From Trichopria drosophilae (lineage: Eukaryota; Arthropoda; Insecta; Hymenoptera; Diapriidae), in the NCBI GenBank assembly GCA_030407085.1, contig CM059582.1, positions 210,334,001 to 210,398,000 of the forward strand: a stretch of 64,000 nucleotides of DNA, in the 5' to 3' direction. A program made the translations under genes and the position numbers. Under the pieces are notes generated by a model. It was not told the DNA's origin, made no database searches, and was given only the letters and a program-made list of their open reading frames with translations. Below, in pieces: positions 57,400 to 64,000 of the stretch. Positions within the stretch are counted from its first letter, which is position 1. Each line of letters starts with the position of its first letter.

Positions 57400-58640
57400 A
57401 ATCAAATTTAAAATGGGTTGGAATTCAAACTAATGTTTTTTCCCCACAATAAAAACTTTTCTGTACAAATTTACTGCACAAATGAATTTTGAAGCAATAA
57501 AATCGTTAAAAGTTCAATATCTAACATACATTCGAAATTAAAAAGTTATGAAGTTAAAGGGCAAAGAGAATACCCCAATGTTATAAGTTACTTTGGCCCT
57601 TAAGGTTATTTTCAAAGTCATACGGGAGTTATAATGACATTTTTTAAACAGAACCCCTATTTATTATCATGAATTTGAAAAGAGCGGAAAATTTAACCTG
57701 TAAAGTGATTTTATTGTAAAAGTCATTTCAAGGTCAAATGAAGGTCACATATGCGAAAATAGCTGATATTGTATCGATTATCATTAGAAAAAGAATATTG
57801 AGTAATTTTCGAGAATTTGTCCTTTCAATGACCTTGATAATGGCAATATTTTGATAGTCGTGCATGGACCATTAGATCTGGAAGTGACATAACCTTTTTT
57901 AAGTAATATGAATGTCCAAAATATTACGGTATAAAACAGTATGCTAAAATATTGCAACACATTCCACAAATTGATTTAAGTCAGTAATAATTGTTTATTT
58001 TAATGCAAAATTATTATACTGCACAAATTTTATTGTGAGATAATATTATCGATTACGTTATTTTAATTTTTCTCACTACACTTCTGTATTAACTACTTCT
58101 AAGGTAGTTCAATGAATGGCTTCTTAGCTGCGACCTTGGATTTAACCCTGACTTGTTCTTGAGAGTTATTTCAATGGAAATCCTCAATTTTTGCCACGTG
58201 CACAAAATTCAAAGAGATGGAGATTTTATATTCCACTTTGACCTTGAACACGACCTTGACATTTAACCCTGACCATGACGATGAAGGTCATTTCAAGATT
58301 AAATTACGCTTCTATTTAAATGGGAGTCCATATTTTCGACCATAGAAATGAAAAGAACACAGGCTTTTACGTTTTCCTTAGACATTAACCATAATTTTGA
58401 CCTTATTGGACTGGAATTATTTACACATTCCTATTCTAAACCCTTTAGGTTATGGGCTTTATGTTGATCATAATAGCTCGATACCTTCATGGTATAGAGC
58501 CCTATTTAACCTATAAACAATAATATGATAATAATCACGGGTTCCCTGTAGTAGTAGTAGTAGTAGTTATAGGGTTCCCTGTTAAACAAATTAGTTCACC
58601 TTGAAATGACATTCAAGGTCACAGGAGGACGTAAAATTAC
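57400..58640. repeat. Intergenic DNA rich in AGGTCA/TGACCT half-sites
   Basis: AAGGTCA or TGACCTT-type strings occur at about 57728, 57741, 57830, 58132, 58237, 58251, 58293, 58400 and 58614. Several lie in the context TTTCAAGGTCA or GACCTTGA. They look like the remains of a short repeat built on this hexamer, which is also the nuclear-receptor half-site. A (GTA)n run sits at 58548-58566. Confidence 0.55.
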
Positions 58641-59261
58641 CCGTCCTTTCCGTTTCTGTGGTCGAAAATTATTTTCTAAGTTACATTTTCTTCGGTCTGT
58701 TATGCTGCCATCCGAGTTCAAATCAATTCTTTCAAAAGAAAACTAGTATATAAAAAATTCTTCATTCTACTCGAAATATTAGAAGTTTCTTTTAGGAATT
58801 CTAGATATGCAATTAGAATGCAGGTGCTGACAGCTTCGTAAATATCGTTGCTTTTAGAGCCCCCCGCAATAAATTCGTACATATATGTATGACGGCATTG
58901 CAATATGACGTGAAAGCCTACATGGAATGTGCTTTTTACAACCTTGGCTGAAAGCTCATTCCCGTCGCCACCTCATTTCCTTTCTTTCTTCAGGACTACT
59001 TTGGTATCGCATTTGAATTTTTTACAAAGAGACATAAAAATGTTCATAAGATTTTAGTATTCCTCAAAGAACAGTCCGTTATAGCGGATGTATCTTTGAC
59101 AAGTATTATATACTAAAATGTTTATATTTTAAAAAAGAAGAAAACAAGCTATATTATTTGTCTTCATCGTACAACAATGGTATTGTAAATTAATTCCTTG
59201 AATTCGTAAATTTAGATGAAAATTAACTTATTTCGACATCGTCTTTAAATACAATTTATAG
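58641..59261. other. Upstream region of the second IR gene
   Basis: AT-rich with no clear coding content. A start-codon exon for the second IR, if it exists, should lie here, with TTTATAG (ending 59261) as a candidate acceptor. Confidence 0.35.
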
Positions 59262-61391
59262 AAATTATTCAGTGGCGTAATCGTATTAAGTACTATTACA
59301 TGGGTACAGTCAGAAAAACCAATTGGGTTCCAATTAAGCCATACCTACAAACGCACTTCGAATGTGGCACTCCCAAATCTTATGCGAGTTATTGATTTGA
59401 TTCGTAAACACGCTGAACTAAAATCATCAATAATTACTGTCGGAGAATTTGGCATTGGGTCACCAATGGTTAATACAGCATCTAAGTATTTAGCCAACGA
59501 TTTTACAAATTTATATCAAATTAATTTGAAAGATACTTCGATTCTCAATTTACAAATTACAAAAAAAGTTGGTACCACATGGTTCATGTTTATATACAAT
59601 CTCGAGATATTTGAATCTTATCTCAATTCGGTCAATAGATCAATCTGGAATCCTAGAAATAAATATATTATGATTTTTAATATAAGCGGACAAAAGGGTT
59701 ATCAGAATTACTTTAAACAAGTTTTGGCTACATTATGGAATAAGTACAGAGTTGTAAAAGTTTTAATTGTCAGCATTTGCGATGGATTTTCCGTGCTTTA
59801 TCGATACTCTCCATTTAAAAAAGGTCAAGACAAGTATGGGATGATGGAAAAAATCTCCATTGAAACAGCTAAAATAGATGATTTTTCACATTTATCATAT
59901 CGTAAGTGAGTATTTTTAAATCTGTATTCACTGTACTAATCTAAGATCATTTCAGAATCCGATAATTGTAATATTAAGAAAGTTGAAAATTTACAATATG
60001 AAGAAAAAGAAGGCACAATGTCAAATACAACATTTCAACTTTTTGAAAACTTTAAAGATCTCAACAACTATCCGATTAACATTAAGGTAATTAATTCTAC
60101 ATCGATGCAATTCATTTGTGATCTGTTTGACAGAATCATTTATCGTGGAGTCGACGCAATGGTGATGCAAACAATGGAGAAGTTTTTTAATGCAAAATTC
60201 AAGATTATGAGTAGTTGCAAAAATCAAAACAGTAGCGGTGATCCATTTACAAACGCTTTAAATGATTTGGGGGAATTTGAAATGATTCTATCAGGGTATC
60301 TAATCAAGGACTACGATACACAAACTCCTTTCGAATTTAGTATGGGTGTTTCCATAGATCGAATATGTTTAGTCACCGTCACTCAAGGGAAATTACCAAA
60401 AGCATTTACACCATTTTTGCCAATTGCTACTAATTGTTGGTCTTTGCTCGTTCTGTACAATCTGTCTATTACCATATTTTGGTTCTCTTTTAAACACTTT
60501 AGCAAATCACTCAAACCTTCATCCGAGAGAAGTAAGCGTCGTTTTCATCGACCTACTTGGAGTGAGTATACCAGCATATTTTTACGACAGAGAACATGGA
60601 ATACTAGAAATAATTCTCACAGTTTGATGTATAGCCCAAAAAAGATAAAACCAGCAGTAATTAAAATTGTTGATATATTAGTAAATTGTTGTCAGCCCTT
60701 GACTGATGCTTCCAGCGTCGCTCAGAGAATTTTCTTAACATCTACATTCTTATTTGGAATTGTAATTGTCGGACTTTACAATAGTTTCCTTGTCTCTAGT
60801 TTGAGCGAACCTTATTCCTATCCAGAGATCAACTCTGTAGAGACTTTATCAAAATTGCATTTTACGATCGTCAGCAAATACCCGAATCTTATAAACGGTT
60901 TGTTTAATTCTCAAACACAGGCAGGTAAGAAGCTGAAAGAAATGACTGAAATTGTAAACACTTCCCAACCAACTCTAAGTCTGATAACGCACAACAAAAA
61001 ACTAGCAGTTTTAACTAGATATAACGAACATCTTCTCAAAATTGATGATCCTAACTACGATGTATTTGATTCTCAAAGATATCACATTTTGAAAGAATTT
61101 CCAGCTACTTACCACATTTCGTATCCTGTGAAGCAATATTCTCCGTACTTGGAAAGAATGAACAGTTTTTTATTAAGGTTGCATCAAAGCGGACTTTTAG
61201 TTAAATGGCACGCAGATTCTGTATTTGAAGTTAATTTGATTAGGAACAAAAGACGATTGCAGGAGGAAAATGAAAGAAAAAGCATTGTTTTGACATTGGA
61301 ACATTGTAGTCTTATTTTTGGATGTTACGGACTTGGTTTGGTGGGTTGCTTGGTTGTGCAGATTGCTGAAGTCTTGTATGCCAGGCATTAG
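59262..61391 (+). CDS. Divergent ionotropic receptor (IR), gene 2, start not found
   Basis: Open frame 59262-59901 joined to 59956-61391 (691 codons). The 54-bp intron (GTAAGT…TTTCAG) is in phase 1 at the same position as in gene 1. The frame upstream of the first in-frame ATG (59382) encodes a signal-peptide-like stretch (GVIVLSTITWVQS) that aligns with the start of gene 1, so 59382 is too late. But no ATG precedes it before a TAG at 59259-59261. Either a short first exon lies upstream or the start codon has been lost. Exon 2 has S1 (MVMQTMEKFFNAKF), first membrane segment (WSLLVLYNLSITIFWFSF), second segment (LFGIVIVGLYNSFLVSSLS), S2 (FPATYHISYPVKQYSPYLER) and the last segment before IAEVLYARH, where it ends earlier than gene 1. 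Function is as for gene 1; AATAAA near 61529 and 61615. Confidence 0.82.
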
Positions 61392-61793
61392 TAGAGTTAG
61401 TTCAGCTGTATTAGCGTTAATATAGGAGTGTTAACATGTATACTACATAACAAATATTATATTGTGTCTTATATAGTAAATACGTAATCGACATCCCACT
61501 TTATTATAAAAATTGACATCGATTAACAAATAAACTAATTTCTATTCATTGTATATTGTAACGTTTTATCCGTTGTAATTTTGTAATGTTTAATTATTTG
61601 TTCCTGTAAAATGAAAATAAACAAACACATATTTACATCCTTTGCTCCCTTTTATTTAATTTCCAATTTTTTAATTGTTGTACGTAGTCGTAGAAAAATA
61701 GTATTTAATAGTACATGTAAAAAACATCAGTAATCAGTTTAACCAATTTTTGTGACTTGATGAATCCGGAAATATGCGATGTTTTTGGGCGAT

Positions 61794-61906
61794 TTAATTG
61801 CACTTACAATGGCCGTCTTCACAATACTTCCCTCCCTTCACACCAGGCAGAGCTTTTATTCTGTGGCATGCGTTGGCGCAATCCGTTTCAGTTTTTTCGT
61901 CGCAAT
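61794..61906 (-). CDS. Exon for a six-cysteine CS-alpha-beta (defensin-like) peptide
   Basis: On the minus strand TTTATTTACAG (AG at 61908-61907) precedes an exon that is open to TAA at 61796-61794. Its six cysteines are spaced C-x7-C-x3-C-x14-C-x4-C-x1-C and the fourth is preceded by GGKY. The CxxxC plus CxC pair defines the cystine-stabilised alpha-beta fold of insect defensins and related small secreted peptides, which usually act on microbial membranes or on ion channels. The exon starts with the last two bases of a codon, so a leader exon with signal peptide should lie at higher coordinates. I found none in the remaining 2 kb, so the intron may be long or the locus decayed. GTAAGT at 61807-61802 could be an alternative donor. 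Neighbour: the second IR ends 400 bp away on the other strand. Confidence 0.55.
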
Positions 61907-62514
61907 CTGTAAATAAAATATATTATTTATACCTGAGTATAATTGCGCCATAATTCTTATGCGAAAACAATGAACAATTTCACGTGAGTTCATATTCAAA
62001 ACTTTCCTTTAGGAATATGACAGAAAGTAATGGATTGAACGTTCCATTTCAAAACGAAATTAATATTGAAACGAACTTTACAAGTTAAAAAGTATATTCA
62101 TTAAATAATAACTACTTTCCGCTGTTATTTTAAACGTATTTTTAAGAGGTAGCTAAGATAGAAATGAAACAAATTTCTTCTGTTTTAAATTTTTACATTT
62201 CTAATTTTAACATTGTAATATAAAATACTATATAATTCACAAGTTTTTATTTCATTTCAACCCTTTAAAACACGGACGTCCCTCTCACAGACCACCTTTT
62301 CTGCCAGATAATTTCGTTTATAAAAATTCAATTTTGAGGTATTATAAAAATATTGGTTGGTTTTTCTAGTAGCTACGGTATTTGTCAACAATATGATACC
62401 ACTAATATTCAAAAGTAATTTGTTGTAAAACCATTATAAATAAACGAGCACTAAAAAATGCAATATTTTTTAAAGCGTTTTCCAGCTTATTTCAATTCAT
62501 GACAATTTTTACTC
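61907..62514. other. Presumed intron/upstream DNA of the cysteine-rich peptide exon
   Basis: AT-rich. No leader exon with a signal peptide was recognised on the minus strand. Confidence 0.35.
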
Positions 62515-62720
62515 AGGGGGTTTTATTATCGCTGTTGACGAATCCGGGGTCAGATTTCCAAAATTCAAAATGGCGAATTCAAAATGGCAGCACACAAATT
62601 TTAAAAATAAGATGTATTTATGTCTGGAAACGTTTATTCGGACATTTTTGGGGCCCCGAAATACGTATATGCAATATATTTTGAATTTTGAAAACTCTGA
62701 GACGGCAGATTCAAAATTGG
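62515..62720 (+). repeat. Member of the ATGGCGG dispersed family
   Basis: CAGGGGGTTTTATTATCGCT, then AAAATTCAAAATGGCGAATT and CAAAATGGCAGC, follow the order of blocks seen at 38060 and 16918. Confidence 0.6.
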
Positions 62721-64000
62721 CTAAAACTATTTTTCAAGATTTTTGAGATTATGAAATACTAAAATTTAAATTAGATTTTCCCGACTTTGACCGCTTACCC
62801 TTGGCATAACCCAGATCTAACCACGATGACGTAGTAAGCTTGTAACTCCACTTTTTTATACCTTTTTTGTTTTTTTTTTAAATATTTTTTTATACTTTTT
62901 TGGATTTCTCTTAATATTTTTTTATACTTTTTTTAATGCTCCCTTTGTTTTTGACGCTTGGCCGTAAAATCATGTGGCCTCGTAACGATTGCGAAAAATG
63001 TGTGTTTCAAAGGGTTAATTTAGGCCAACTCTTAACACATGTTTAAGAATACGAAAACGTCGATGTTTATATTTATTTAACATTATTTTCTCTTTTTTAT
63101 TCTAAGTCAAAATATCTCGTGTTTTCAAATACACGTTTCTTCTCATTACAATAATTGTTGTGATAACTAATCTACTCTTATCACGATGTTATCCCTACAT
63201 TTAATTGGTATTTTTTCATATTAAAATTATTTTACTATACGAATTAGTAAGAAAACATAAACATACCAAGTGGTCCATAATTACCAAAGAAAAAACATTT
63301 TCAACAGATGATGCAATTATGATTATATATTGCAGGTCTTTTGAAATAGACCATCATTTTATTTGTGATTTTTTTTCAGATTCTTAAAATTACTCCCTAT
63401 CTACTAAACTTTTTTAAAATTTGTTATTTTTAGAAAACGAAAAATTTGCAAATATCCATACGCTTGATGGTTATCGCAGAGTAACAAATAAAAAATTAAA
63501 TTATTTATTTTGAAACGTACCTTTATATAGATACAATGAAATTTTACTAAACTTTATTTACAAATGTTATTTTGCGAGTTAAGTAAAAAATTCAAGGATT
63601 TTCCCAAATAATGGTTATTTCTCATTTTGTTATTAAATGATAAAAAAAATACGGAAAATAACAGACCACTAGCTGATTAGTACAATATAGCAATTTGTTT
63701 TTTTAGTGTTCTTTTTTACAATTTGTTTCATTAATTTTAAACAGATTTTTTTTAATTGAAATTTTTGCACGCATTTTGTGATTGAGGGTTTGTGGACTTC
63801 GTAATTAGCATTGTACGTATAATTTTAGGTATTTTCATTACCATTGAGAACTGAAGCAATCTTTGTTTTGGTTTGATTGTTTTTAAACATTTTTTGTTTT
63901 TTATTATTAGGTTTTTGGATAAATTTTTATCGTCACATTGTTAATCGATTCTTCGTTGGTTTGTTGTTTTTAATGACTTGAGATCTTTTACAAGATTTAA
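62721..64000. other. AT-rich right end, nothing recognised
   Basis: 62800-62830 (CTTGGCATAACCCAGATCTA) resembles 27466-27490. A run of T-rich direct repeats (CTTTTTT…TATTTTTTTATAC) lies at 62850-62940. No gene was supported. Confidence 0.4.

Overview
The window looks like intergenic-rich, AT-rich nuclear DNA of an insect. Three things support this. There are two tandem divergent ionotropic receptor (IR) genes, a protostome chemosensory family. There is a Ty3/Gypsy LTR retrotransposon with a lysine-tRNA-like primer site. There are very many short inverted-repeat DNA elements. A parasitoid-type hymenopteran is my guess, but nothing here fixes the order or species.

Layout. 1-17 kb: AT-rich DNA with a possible coding tail at base 1, one other weak exon candidate, and a run of large palindromic (foldback) elements, the clearest at 9364-10205 and 10472-11009. 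17-27 kb: a 5'-truncated LINE RNase H fragment, a decayed small ankyrin gene on the minus strand, a small three-exon minus-strand gene (21.2-21.95 kb) with good splice sites and a repeat-bearing upstream region, a PHD-finger-like fragment and several MITEs. 27.9-37.4 kb: a complete-ended, young Ty3/Gypsy element on the minus strand, with LTRs differing at 5 of 963 positions. It has a 5' leader of ~74-bp tandem repeats, gag split by an in-frame TGA, pol lacking the first half of reverse transcriptase, and a third zinc-knuckle ORF behind a strong splice acceptor. 37.4-49 kb: a second decayed ankyrin copy and layered DNA transposons (hAT-like with 8-bp target duplication, a 1.16-kb long-TIR element, a Tc1/mariner relic, a pogo-like MITE). 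Two of the insertions have their empty sites elsewhere in the window, so their order can be read. 49-55 kb: mostly dispersed repeats and AT-rich DNA. 55.3-61.4 kb: the two IR genes in tandem on the plus strand, each with one short phase-1 intron at the same place. 61.8 kb: a minus-strand exon with the six-cysteine spacing of a CS-alpha-beta (defensin-like) peptide.

How the parts relate. The IR pair is a tandem duplication and is the most secure host gene content. The second member has no visible start codon. The ankyrin loci are copies of a ~1-kb segment and both ankyrin reading frames are broken. In the Gypsy element, the splice donor overlaps the TGA that ends the first gag ORF, and the acceptor in front of ORF3 is in the matching phase. 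A spliced RNA could therefore join the gag N-terminal region to ORF3, while unspliced RNA would serve capsid and pol. All function statements rest on reading the sequence and on family knowledge; no database search was run.
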